From: Streptomyces sp. L2
GTDB lineage: Bacteria; Actinomycetota; Actinomycetes; Streptomycetales; Streptomycetaceae
NCBI RefSeq assembly: GCF_004124325.1
Contig: NZ_QBDT01000002.1
Location: 124,001 to 188,000 of the forward strand
Direction: 5' to 3'
Length of the DNA stretch: 64,000 nucleotides
In this document: piece by piece, positions 8,005-16,121 of the stretch
Position numbering within the stretch: position 1 is the first letter of the stretch
Layout of the letters: each line of letters opens with the position of its first letter
Position numbers and translations under genes: made by a program
The notes under the pieces: model-generated
Databases searched by the model: none
Told to the model about the DNA's origin: nothing
The model's input: only the letters and a program-made list of their open reading frames with translations

Positions 8005-9093
8005 GTGGCGCGTCTCGGTGAGACACGTTCGCCTGCCCGCCGGGCCAGGCCTACGACACCGCACGCCGTGGCCCACTGGTGTGCGGCCCAGGGCTGGCCG
8101 GTCCATCCTTTGGCGCCGGGCCGCAAAACGCCGGCGGCCAACTGCGCGGCCTGTAAAGGAAGGCAACACGACCCGAAGACGTGTCCGTGTCCGCAGGAGG
8201 GGCGACCGTGCCACGGTTTCCACGCCGCTACGACCGATCCGCGGTACATCGACCGCTGGTGGACGCAGACCCCAGCGTCGGGCGTAGGAGTGGCTTGCGG
8301 TCCGGCTGGTCTTGTCGTCATCGACATCGATGCCCATGCGGCGCCCGTCCCGGACCGCGGCAGGTTGCTCCCGGGCATTCCCATTCCTGACGCTGTCAAC
8401 CTGACCGGCCTGGCTTCAGGTTTCGACACACTTGCTCTGCTTGCGGCTCTGCGAGGCCAGCCCGACCCCGCGAGCGACAACAGCACCTTGCGCGTGCGCA
8501 CGCCTTCGGGAGGGCTGCACATCTGGTACCGGAACCCCGACCAGGCTGTCCGGTTCCGCTGTTCCACTGGTTCCAGCCCGAAGGTCGCCCTGGCCTGGCA
8601 GGTCGACGTGCGAGCCACGGGCGGTTACATCATCGCGCCGACTACGCGCACGGCCCACGGTACATATCAGGCCGAAGGCCCCAGTCGGGCACCTGCTCCG
8701 CTCCCCGACTGGCTGCGGACAGAACTCATCCGCACCGGTCACGTCATAACTCCCAAGCCGCGCCCGCAGACCGGCGCGTCCGGTTGTGTCCCTCGGCGCT
8801 CCCGCCGCAAGCCTGACGCCGCTCAGCGGGCCCTCGCAGCGCTGGTGGCCGAGGTGACCCAGTGTGAGAGGGTCCCTGAAGGCGCTGGTTTCACAGAGAA
8901 GCTGAACCGAGCCGCATATACCGCAGGAGGACTTGTGGCTGCTGGCCACCTCGACGAGGCCGTGGTGCGCGACCTCCTGCTCGAGTCCGCCAACCGAGCA
9001 CGCCCCTGGCAGACGGCCCGCAACGAGAAGATCATGGAAGACGGCCTTGCCGCCGGGGCCGCCCGCCCGTTCCACCTCGAAGGACGTTCATGA
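8005..9093 (+). CDS. Bifunctional primase-polymerase (PrimPol/AEP), module 1
   Basis: 362 residues from a GTG at 8005 with AAGGA about 8 bp upstream. An earlier GTG at 7951 would put iteron 7970 inside the gene and lacks a good ribosome site. Archaeo-eukaryotic primase features are visible: VACGPAGLVVIDIDAH with the catalytic DxD (about residues 95-115) and TPSGGLHIWYR with the conserved sGGxH. A Cys/His-containing stretch (NCAACKG ... CPCPQEGRPCHGFH) near residues 48-75 may bind zinc. PrimPols prime and extend DNA at plasmid and phage origins. It overlaps the helicase gene by ATGA. Its close paralogue starts at 24185. Confidence 0.85.
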   Translation: MARLGETRSPARRARPTTPHAVAHWCAAQGWPVHPLAPGRKTPAANCAACKGRQHDPKTCPCPQEGRPCHGFHAATTDPRYIDRWWTQTPASGVGVACGPAGLVVIDIDAHAAPVPDRGRLLPGIPIPDAVNLTGLASGFDTLALLAALRGQPDPASDNSTLRVRTPSGGLHIWYRNPDQAVRFRCSTGSSPKVALAWQVDVRATGGYIIAPTTRTAHGTYQAEGPSRAPAPLPDWLRTELIRTGHVITPKPRPQTGASGCVPRRSRRKPDAAQRALAALVAEVTQCERVPEGAGFTEKLNRAAYTAGGLVAAGHLDEAVVRDLLLESANRARPWQTARNEKIMEDGLAAGAARPFHLEGRS

Positions 9094-10619
9094 GCAGCGC
9101 CGAGAGCACACCGCGCTTCGACGCACATGCTGCCGCTCAGCAGATGCTCGACTTCCAGGCTGCCGAGCGATCCGCCGCCTTGTTGCCCGCCCAGAGCTCA
9201 TCGAGTGCGCCTCACGCCAGCTGGCAGCCGGACGGCCAACTGCCACCGTCCCTGACCGACCGAGGAAATGCCCGACTGTTCATCAGGCTGTACCGAGACC
9301 AGTTCCGCCACGTTGAAGGTCTCGGCTGGTTCGCCTGGGACGGCTACCGCTGGAAACGCGCGGGAGGGGAGAAGGCGGCGCTCTGGGCAGCCGGCGAGAT
9401 GGCTGAAGGCATGCCGGAGAGCGACCCGCAGGGGCTGTTCACCGATCGAGAGCTGTTGCACCACAAGAAGCGCACCCTGTCCACCACCGGGATGAAGGCG
9501 CTGCTGGTGCAGGCCAAGGCGTCTCCGGACCTCTCAGTGGACCCCGACACGCTCGACGGCGACCCCTATGCCCTCTGCACCCCCGCCGGCGTCGTCAATC
9601 TCCATACGGGCCTGCTGCGCAAGCCCGACCCTACGTGCGATTTCCACTCGCGTGCCACCAGTGTCGCTCCCGAGAAGATGGAGACTCCCCGCTGGCACCG
9701 CTTCCTGGCCGACACGTTCGGCCAGGAAGCGGAGGGGCAGGAGATGATCGACTTCCTGCACCTGCTCCTGGGGTACTCCGTCACGGGCGACGTGGGAGCC
9801 CAAGTCCTTCCGTTTCTCCATGGCCAGGGCAAGAACGGCAAATCCGTCCTGCTCGACACGATGATCCAGATCCTTGGGGACTACGCGGACGCCGCTCCAC
9901 CGGGATTCCTCATGGACCGGGGTGCCTTCTCCGAACACTCCACTGAACTCACCGAACTGCACGGCCGCCGACTGATCGTATGCAGTGAACTCAAGCCCAA
10001 CGACAAGTTCGACGAGGCTCGAGTCCGCCTCCTGACCGGCGGAGACAAGATCAAGGCCCGCCGCATGCGGCAGGACTACTTCTCCTTCACCCCCACCCAT
10101 CACCTCTGGCTGCTGGGCAACCACCGGCCCGAGGTGTCCACGGGAGGCTTCGCATTCTGGCGCCGTATCCGGCTCCTGCCTTTCGAGCGTGTCGTTCCGG
10201 ACGAGCGCAAGATCGACAACCTTGCCTTCGAACTCGTCCGAGACGAGGGCCCGGGCATCTTGCAGTGGCTGATCGAAGGCGCCCGTCGCTACCTCACCAC
10301 GCGTGACCCCTTGGAAGGCCCCGACAGGGTCCGCATCGCCACCACCGCCTATGCCAACACTGAGGACCACATCGGCCGGTTCCTCGCCGAATGCTGTACC
10401 CGCGATGCCGAGACCCAGCCCGACCTTCGTGTCGAACAAGGTCTCCTCTACACGGCCTACAGCTCCTGGTGCAGTGCCGGCGAAGGCATCCGCCCTGCCA
10501 GCCCGCGTGCCTTCGCCACGCGCGTCCGGCAGGAAGTCGGTCTCACCTCACCCACAGACATGATCAAGTCCAACGGCCGAAAGTACTACCCCAACATCGG
10601 GCTGGTCGTGAACGAATGA
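9090..10619 (+). CDS. D5/P4-family replicative helicase (phage/plasmid primase type), module 1
   Basis: 509 residues. The SF3-type core has Walker A HGQGKNGKSVLLD (about residues 250), Walker B RLIVCSELKP, the segment LLTGGDKIKARRMRQD, and a sensor-like stretch LWLLGNHRPEVSTGGFAFWRR. This is the P4-alpha/D5 C-terminal helicase found fused or adjacent to primases in plasmids and phages. Here the primase is a separate upstream gene joined by an ATGA overlap. It likely unwinds the iteron origin. Nearly every motif is matched by the helicase at 25297, so the two modules share ancestry. Confidence 0.85.
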   Translation: MSSAESTPRFDAHAAAQQMLDFQAAERSAALLPAQSSSSAPHASWQPDGQLPPSLTDRGNARLFIRLYRDQFRHVEGLGWFAWDGYRWKRAGGEKAALWAAGEMAEGMPESDPQGLFTDRELLHHKKRTLSTTGMKALLVQAKASPDLSVDPDTLDGDPYALCTPAGVVNLHTGLLRKPDPTCDFHSRATSVAPEKMETPRWHRFLADTFGQEAEGQEMIDFLHLLLGYSVTGDVGAQVLPFLHGQGKNGKSVLLDTMIQILGDYADAAPPGFLMDRGAFSEHSTELTELHGRRLIVCSELKPNDKFDEARVRLLTGGDKIKARRMRQDYFSFTPTHHLWLLGNHRPEVSTGGFAFWRRIRLLPFERVVPDERKIDNLAFELVRDEGPGILQWLIEGARRYLTTRDPLEGPDRVRIATTAYANTEDHIGRFLAECCTRDAETQPDLRVEQGLLYTAYSSWCSAGEGIRPASPRAFATRVRQEVGLTSPTDMIKSNGRKYYPNIGLVVNE

Positions 10620-10815
10620 CTACATACCACCCAGTATGGCGGACACCGCACCACACGACCTGCACCTGCGCCGAAGGCACCTCTAGGATGAATACCCGGC
10701 CCCCGCTTGCGGCGGCCCTGACATCGCCGTCGGACATCAGCTGGTGTGCTGGCGCCACCGTGTGCACACGCCCCGTCCGGCACTGCTATAAACCAACCAA
10801 GGAGGGGCTGCAGCC

Positions 10816-11199
10816 ATGAGCTCGCTGTTGACGGAGGGCGATCTCACCCACGAGGCACACGTGGTCTGGCTGGAGAACCCCGAGCACCTGGACTACGTCC
10901 GGCAGGCTCTCGACAAGACCAAGCGGCGCAATACGAGACCGCCCTACGAGCGCGATGGGCGCATGGTCGGCTATGTCCAACTCGACGATCAGGCCGAACC
11001 CGACCCCGACAGCGGCTTGTACAAGCGCCGCGTCTTCTTCCTCCTGCCGCACGACCGTGACAGCCTGCCCGACGGCCTGTACCGGGAAGGCGCACCAGGA
11101 GAGGCCGTCGACCCGCGAACCATTGTGCCGGGGAAACCGGGAGCGAAGACGCCTCGATCTCAGAGCGGACCCGCGGCCATAGCGTCGGCCACGTCCTGA
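10816..11199 (+). CDS. Small conserved protein of the replication module, copy 1
   Basis: 127 residues, preceded by AAGGAGG. I do not recognise a family. Its paralogue at 26817 shares WLE(N/D)xxxLDYVRQ(A/S)LD, YxRDGRMVGYxQL, KRRVFFLLPHDRDSLPDGLY and GAPGEAVDPRT. The charged, compact sequence without membrane segments suggests a cytoplasmic accessory or control protein for replication. Here it is separated from the helicase gene by 196 bp, whereas in module 2 the same pair overlaps by ATGA, so this copy may have acquired its own promoter. Confidence 0.75.
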   Translation: MSSLLTEGDLTHEAHVVWLENPEHLDYVRQALDKTKRRNTRPPYERDGRMVGYVQLDDQAEPDPDSGLYKRRVFFLLPHDRDSLPDGLYREGAPGEAVDPRTIVPGKPGAKTPRSQSGPAAIASATS

Positions 11200-11620
11200 C
11201 ATGGCGGCGTCGGCCCGGGGCTCGATTGCCGACCGTTGCCCACCAGCCCGATCCGCAGGCTAGGGGGCACAGCCGTACTGGTTGTGACCTCCGGCCGTGA
11301 CCCTCTGGCTGCGAACCGGCCGGGTCCGCAGGTCGACAAGCTCTCGATCGCCGTGAGCGAGGAACTCAATGCGCCCCCCATGCACGCGGAGCGTACCTCG
11401 TATTTCTGATCGTGCTTCACTGCGCTCTGCTGTGCGCCGTGTTGTCTGCGGGACCATCTCTTGATGTTCCAGGCCCTGAGCCAGGCGCGGAGAAGGAATG
11501 CGCATTCCAGAAATCCAGGTCAGGCCTCGGTGCCTTTCCCCGGGGTGGCGCGTGATAAAGTGACGCAGCTTGGATACATGGTGGCGGACGACTTCTAGAG
11601 AGTCTGCCGACCGTATCCTT
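11200..11620. other. Gene-free stretch before the tRNA
   Basis: I see no supportable coding sequence, hairpin or repeat. It must hold the promoter of the tRNA-Leu gene. Confidence 0.4.
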
Positions 11621-11702
11621 GGGAGTGTGGCGGAACTGGCAGACGCGCCGGATTCAAACTCCGGTGTCTTATGACGTGAGGGTTCGAGTCCCTCCACTCC
11701 TA
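11621..11702 (+). tRNA. tRNA-Leu (anticodon CAA)
   Basis: Acceptor GGGAGTG pairs with CACTCCT (G1-U72 wobble). The D-arm is GCGGAACTGGCAGACGC. The anticodon arm is CCGGA-TTCAAAC-TCCGG, giving anticodon CAA. A long variable arm (GTC-TTAT-GAC) is typical of tRNA-Leu, and the T-arm is GAGGG-TTCGAGT-CCCTC. The CCA end is not encoded. tRNA genes are common attachment sites for actinomycete integrative elements, but I found no integrase or repeated tRNA 3' end in the window. Confidence 0.9.
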
Positions 11703-12309
11703 CTCCAGGGGAATCGCTGAGCAACTGCTAGCGAGGTTTCTCATACACGGCTGAACCCCTGTCTGTCTGCCACGCCCACCGCCAAGGGTTTCCGGGGATA
11801 TATTCAGCAGGGGTACGGGACGACGACGGCGGTGCCGGCCGCGCCTCCTGCGATCACGGCGCCGATGAGCCCCGCTCAGAGTGGCTCGTGGGCCGTGCGG
11901 TCCCGTGCGAGCTGCGCCATTCCGCCCCCGCGAACAGGCGCGGCCCGACGCTGTGAACATCCTGTCAGCGCTCTGTGCGTGCCTCCCCGATAGAGGGCCA
12001 ACTCTTTTTTGAGGGACATAGTTCAGCCAGTACTGGGCACGCTCACCACAGCCCCCAGCGCCGGGGGTAAGAATTGTTCAAGAATGAAGGTCTCCCTAGG
12101 GTCGCCGACCGTCGCGGTCGGCTTGTCTGATTTTGATGGAAGGGGATCGGTTGTGCCAGACAGCATCAACGCACGAATCGCCCCGCGGATGAGATGTACC
12201 CGATACGGTGAACTTGACGCGTAACCTCGTGGGTCATGCCCCTTAAGCAGGCAGCCGGGCGGTAAGTTGATGTCTGCCCAATTTTCCATGCCGACTTGAG
12301 GGGGATGCC
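11703..12309. other. Gene-free stretch after the tRNA
   Basis: No gene with convincing codon structure is visible on either strand. A short membrane-like reading frame fragment occurs near 11820-11870 on the minus strand but has no start. The right end carries the GAGGGGGA ribosome site of the next gene. Confidence 0.35.
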
Positions 12310-12648
12310 TTGGATAGCAGATTGCATCGGGGGCCCGACCGGCGGCCAGGTCTCACAGCAGGGGAAATCGCCCAGATGTCAGGTGCGGTCACGCGACCTA
12401 CTGTCGCTTCGGTGGCAGCGACCGCCGGAGTGCCGGGGCACGCAATCCGCAGGGGGATCTCCCAGGAGAACGGTCGACGGATGGCGGCCGCCATGTCTGT
12501 CGGACTGTTGACCGAACGGTCCGCGCGGTTCATCGCGGACGATCCGCAAGCGGTCATCAGGGCGGCACAGGAACTTCAGAGTCTGGTATGGGAAATCATG
12601 CGCGCCAGGCTTGAGGAAGGGATTCACGATAGAACAGCCATTGCGTAG
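12310..12648 (+). CDS. Small hypothetical protein, possibly DNA-binding
   Basis: 112 residues from a TTG at 12310 preceded by GAGGGGG at 5 bp. An in-frame ATG 66 bp further on is the alternative. The segment TAGEIAQMSGAVTRPTVASVAATAG (residues 16-40) looks like a helix-turn-helix, followed by an acidic helical C-terminus. I do not recognise the family. It is followed by a terminator, then by the two-gene ATPase module in the same direction, so it could regulate that module. Confidence 0.5.
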   Translation: MDSRLHRGPDRRPGLTAGEIAQMSGAVTRPTVASVAATAGVPGHAIRRGISQENGRRMAAAMSVGLLTERSARFIADDPQAVIRAAQELQSLVWEIMRARLEEGIHDRTAIA

Positions 12649-12657
12649 TTGAGGAGT

Positions 12658-12704
12658 ACACCGGCCCGCCGCACCTCCGCCAAAAGAAGCAGCCGGGCCG
12701 GTGT
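12658..12704 (+). terminator. Hairpin after the small regulator-like gene
   Basis: Arms 12658-12668 (ACACCGGCCCG) and 12694-12704 are exact complements, 11 bp, with a 25-nt loop. It begins 9 bp after the stop of the small gene, so it most likely terminates that transcript. Confidence 0.5.
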
Positions 12705-12788
12705 CAACAGATAGTTCGTCCATCGCGCCCATGTTCGAACATTGGTCGCAAAGGAGACGAACGCACTGCTAGGAGAAAGAGAATACCC

Positions 12789-13244
12789 ATGTCTGCGGCA
12801 ACTCGGGGGAGCCGACACCCAGGTCTCCTTAGGGTGCTCTCCACCGCATCTCCGCCCGACGACAACACGACCCCACCTGGCCTGATGGCAGTTCCCGGTA
12901 CGTATGGCTGGTGGTATGCCCTGTCGACGGACCGTCAGGACGGTGGCATCTGGAATGGACGCGAAGATCAGGCAGGACAAGTCCTGGCCTGGTGCCCAGA
13001 GGTACTCGCCCGGCTCTCGGAACTCAGTGCCGACGGCGTGTGCCACGAGCAGCACTACGTGGTGCGCGTGAACCAGCAGTTGGCACTGCTCTCCGACAGA
13101 GATCTTCCGGAGGGCAAAGGTTGGGAACAATTCACAGCGATTGATCTCTGGGAGTCCCTCGCGTTCAAGGATCTTCTGGCTGAGATCGTCCATGTCCAGG
13201 CGCAGCAGCTCCCCCGGATCGTTTTCAGGGAGGGAGGGCAGTGA
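12789..13244 (+). CDS. Free-standing copy of the N-terminal domain of the next gene
   Basis: 151 residues. From about residue 38 it aligns by eye with residues about 68-175 of the following protein: GWWYALSTDRQDGGIWN against GWYYEAGEDGGTVWKTN, LAWCPEVLARLSEL against LDWAPYVSERLVLI, and LPRIV against LPRTPVV. It has no ATPase motif. It overlaps the downstream gene by GTGA, so the two are co-translated. This looks like a domain duplication giving a separate small subunit, probably an accessory or regulatory partner of the ATPase. No family name can be given with confidence. Confidence 0.7.
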   Translation: MSAATRGSRHPGLLRVLSTASPPDDNTTPPGLMAVPGTYGWWYALSTDRQDGGIWNGREDQAGQVLAWCPEVLARLSELSADGVCHEQHYVVRVNQQLALLSDRDLPEGKGWEQFTAIDLWESLAFKDLLAEIVHVQAQQLPRIVFREGGQ

Positions 13245-15259
13245 CAACCGGACTTCATCTCGGCGGCAACGTGTCCGTAGCGCCGTATGCCGGACATGTG
13301 CCGGACATCGCGGAAGGAGATCACGCATCCCGGAATCTGGGATACCTCCACAAGCAGCCCTGCGAATCCCGTAACCGGGGCGGCCGCTCCGTGCCACAAG
13401 TACCGATGGAGGACGTGGCCGCCCCACCAGGCCGGCCAGTCATCGGCTCCGCGGGCTGGTACTACGAAGCGGGTGAAGACGGCGGCACGGTCTGGAAGAC
13501 CAACCGTGGCAAGGAAGGCGGCTGGGACGTCGTCCTGGACTGGGCTCCCTATGTCTCCGAGCGTCTGGTCCTCATCGGCGAGGACGGGAAGTCCGCGGGC
13601 CGGTACTACACGATCACCATCGGCGCGGACACCCTTACCAAAAGCCTGTCGGATCTGCGAACCGCCGACGGCTGGAACGATTTCAGCGATGACAGCGGCG
13701 CCGCATCGCGAGCGATCCGCGAAGTCCTCATCAACATCATCACCGATCAGGGCAAGCGCCTGCCCCGTACACCCGTGGTGGCTCACACCGGCTGGCATCG
13801 CCTGCCCGACGTAGGTCTGACGTACGTGCACGCGGACGGCCGTAGCTACCCGAGTGGTCGCTCGGTTCGCGTCATCGGAGCGCCCGAAACAGTGCGGCAC
13901 GCGGCCGCCCCGCTTGAGCGTGCCGCCACGGAGACAGAATGCCGACGGGCGGTCGCCGACATCGCCGCTCATGGCTGGGCTTCCCTGATGACACTGGCAG
14001 TCGGCGCGCGGTCCCTGGCCTACTCGCTGCGCCCTGTTTCGGCGGCGTTCGTTCTCGACGCGGCCCCCAACTCGGGCAAGACCTCGGCCGCCAACACCGC
14101 TCGCAGTCTTCTTCTCACGGCCCGGCCCCACGCCTGGCCGCCTGTTCCGACCAAGGGCATGAGCAGCACCGCCACGGACATCGAATGCGCGCTCGACTTC
14201 GAGGGCGACATGCCGACGCTGCTCGACGACATCCCCCTGACCAGGGCCTCATCTGCTTCGCAGGTGCGGGAGATGGAGAAGAAGCTAGAACTCGTCATCC
14301 GCGCAGCGGGGAACGCGACGGAAATCAAGGGGCGGCGGAACCGCGACTTGACGGCCAAGCCCGCGAACCGCGTCCGGTCCATCCCCGTCATCGCGGCCCA
14401 GATGCTGCCGGCCACCATGCAGGAATCCCTGTATCGGCGTTCGGTTGTCATCTACCTCTCGCGGGACGGCGGCGAGGTCGACTGGCGCTGGTACAAAGCC
14501 GGGGGAGGGGAGAGCCTCACGGTTCCTCTTCGCACCCTCGGTGACAAGATCATCGCATATCTGCACGGCCTGCCCGATGCTGATGTCCATCTCGGAGATC
14601 TTGAGAAGAGAGCCTTCGAACAGCTCAGCGCTCATGTGGAGGCAGTGCTGCCGGAGCCGGGTGACACGATGGACGGTGTCATCACCGCCGCTGCCGCCAT
14701 GCTCTCGGGCCTCGGCCTCGTCGCGGCTGTCACGGGCATGGAAATGTCCGATCTGCTGGATGTCGTGGCGGCCCCGCTCGCCGGCTCCCTCGCACGGCAG
14801 GCCGCCTGCATGGAAGCGCAGAGTACTGCTCAGGACGGTGTAGCCACCGCCGTGGGAGAAGTCCTGCGCAAAGCCTTCGCTCGTGGACGCCTGCACATCC
14901 GCGATGACAAGGGCGTCGTGCGTCCCGCCGTCGACGGACAGGTGGAGCAGGACCAGGGTCTGACGCAGAGGCGGAACGGCAGCGGATGGGAAGGCAAGGG
15001 GCCCGCGGCATACTGGCTGCCCCACCGTGGCCCGGCGCTGGGGATCACCACCAAGAATCTCAACATGCTGCTCAAGGCAAGCGGAGACTCCCGGGTGAAC
15101 TGCTACGTCGACCGTGCCCTGCCCGATGCCCTCCTCCAAGCTGACGCGATTCTGCGAAACAGCAGTCAGAAAGATCGGGTCGCCTCGCACCGGGTGCGTG
15201 TGGGTGCGGAGAACCTGCGCCTCCTCCTGCTGAGACCAGACCTGATTTGGGACTTCTGA
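13241..15259 (+). CDS. DUF927-like AAA ATPase, replication-associated
   Basis: 672 residues from a GTG inside the GTGA overlap. The N-terminal domain (about 68-175) is shared with the upstream gene. The ATPase core shows Walker A FVLDAAPNSGKTSAANT (about residue 270), a Walker B-like MPTLLDDIPL, and EIKGRRNRDLTAKPANRVRSI. The pattern resembles DUF927-type ATPases found beside primases on plasmids and genomic islands. The C-terminal 150 residues are less conserved and may bind DNA. It follows the first replication module, and a strong terminator lies downstream. A role in replication or maintenance is inferred from family and context. Confidence 0.7.
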   Translation: MTTGLHLGGNVSVAPYAGHVPDIAEGDHASRNLGYLHKQPCESRNRGGRSVPQVPMEDVAAPPGRPVIGSAGWYYEAGEDGGTVWKTNRGKEGGWDVVLDWAPYVSERLVLIGEDGKSAGRYYTITIGADTLTKSLSDLRTADGWNDFSDDSGAASRAIREVLINIITDQGKRLPRTPVVAHTGWHRLPDVGLTYVHADGRSYPSGRSVRVIGAPETVRHAAAPLERAATETECRRAVADIAAHGWASLMTLAVGARSLAYSLRPVSAAFVLDAAPNSGKTSAANTARSLLLTARPHAWPPVPTKGMSSTATDIECALDFEGDMPTLLDDIPLTRASSASQVREMEKKLELVIRAAGNATEIKGRRNRDLTAKPANRVRSIPVIAAQMLPATMQESLYRRSVVIYLSRDGGEVDWRWYKAGGGESLTVPLRTLGDKIIAYLHGLPDADVHLGDLEKRAFEQLSAHVEAVLPEPGDTMDGVITAAAAMLSGLGLVAAVTGMEMSDLLDVVAAPLAGSLARQAACMEAQSTAQDGVATAVGEVLRKAFARGRLHIRDDKGVVRPAVDGQVEQDQGLTQRRNGSGWEGKGPAAYWLPHRGPALGITTKNLNMLLKASGDSRVNCYVDRALPDALLQADAILRNSSQKDRVASHRVRVGAENLRLLLLRPDLIWDF

Positions 15260-15366
15260 AAGGCTGCAGCCCGTCCCACGCACCGGTGGTCACGATGCAC
15301 GTCTGGAGATGCCCCGGCAGCCGGACGCCGGTAGCATGTAAAAGCTCCTACCGCCGTAAGGGATAG

Positions 15367-15408
15367 ACGAGGTCCTCCTTCCCCGCATTCAGGGAAGGGG
15401 GACCTCGT
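15367..15408. terminator. Bidirectional terminator between convergent genes
   Basis: Arms 15367-15383 and 15392-15408 pair over 17 bp with one G-T wobble and an 8-nt loop. It lies between the ATPase gene ending at 15259 and the convergent small membrane-protein gene, so it can serve both. Confidence 0.75.
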
Positions 15409-15423
15409 TCGCGTTCCGGGAGG

Positions 15424-15756
15424 TCACAAGCGCCTCAGCCGGGCCATGGCGTACGAGACACCGAGGACGATGTCCACGAGTACCCAGATCACGATGATCA
15501 CGCCCACGCCGATCGCCGTGCCCAAGTTTTGCGCCGCATTGCAGTCGTGCGGGTTGAGTACGCCGCACTTCAAGGGGGTTCGCGCACCTGAGCGAGCGCC
15601 TCCAACCACCCATACCAAGAAGACCACCTGTAAGGTCACAAAAGACAACTTGAACCAACGGCGGGGCCACTTGGACCGGCCCCGGACGTTTTGGTCAGGT
15701 GCGGAAGGTGGCGGGGCATCGTTGGAGTCCCGCCGATGTCGGCCCTGGGTATTCAC
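15424..15756 (-). CDS. Small two-span membrane protein
   Basis: 110 residues. A polar Arg-rich N-terminus is followed by one membrane segment (WFKLSFVTLQVVFLVWVVGG, about residues 35-54), a short external loop with two Cys (LKCGVLNPHDCNAAQN), and a second segment (AIGVGVIIVIWVLVDIVLGVSY). Similar small proteins are common on actinomycete phages and mobile elements, where superinfection immunity has been suggested. That link is from memory and is weak. It is convergent with the ATPase gene. Confidence 0.65.
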   Translation of the reverse strand: MNTQGRHRRDSNDAPPPSAPDQNVRGRSKWPRRWFKLSFVTLQVVFLVWVVGGARSGARTPLKCGVLNPHDCNAAQNLGTAIGVGVIIVIWVLVDIVLGVSYAMARLRRL

Positions 15757-16121
15757 TCAAACTCCCTTGTCTGTTTCCCGAGCTGGTCAACATTCGTGAA
15801 CTGGCCGGCCCATGTTGGTCTTGCTCTCCAGGGGGATCCCAGCAGGGCAACCGTCGAGCCCGTGGAGAGACCCGTCAACCCTTTGAGCAGGCGACCTGGT
15901 CACTGACGTGCAAGCTTTTCACCGCTCCCGGTCGAAGCGATATGGGATCTGATATTACGACTTCCCTTTTAGGCTGACGTGCTATGACCGCTGCGCGCGG
16001 CATGTCGACCTGCAGTCCAGGACGTCACCCATTTGGACCACCCGATTCGTCATACAAGACGAATTCGTGCCTCTGTACGGGTGAGAGCACTGCGAAGGGT
16101 GCGCCGCGTGGGAGGTACGTC
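15757..16121. other. Intergenic region with promoter of the glycoside hydrolase gene
   Basis: No gene is supported. Divergent promoters for the small membrane protein and the glycoside hydrolase must lie here. The last 12 bp carry the GGGAGG ribosome site used by the GTG at 16122. Confidence 0.4.

Noticed and set aside
11621..11702. tRNA-Leu as the attachment site of an integrated element
   Set aside because: No integrase gene and no second copy of the tRNA 3' end could be found in the window, so an att site is not supported.
12023..12289. 88-codon minus-strand frame beside the tRNA
   Set aside because: No ribosome site, no family resemblance and weak codon bias.
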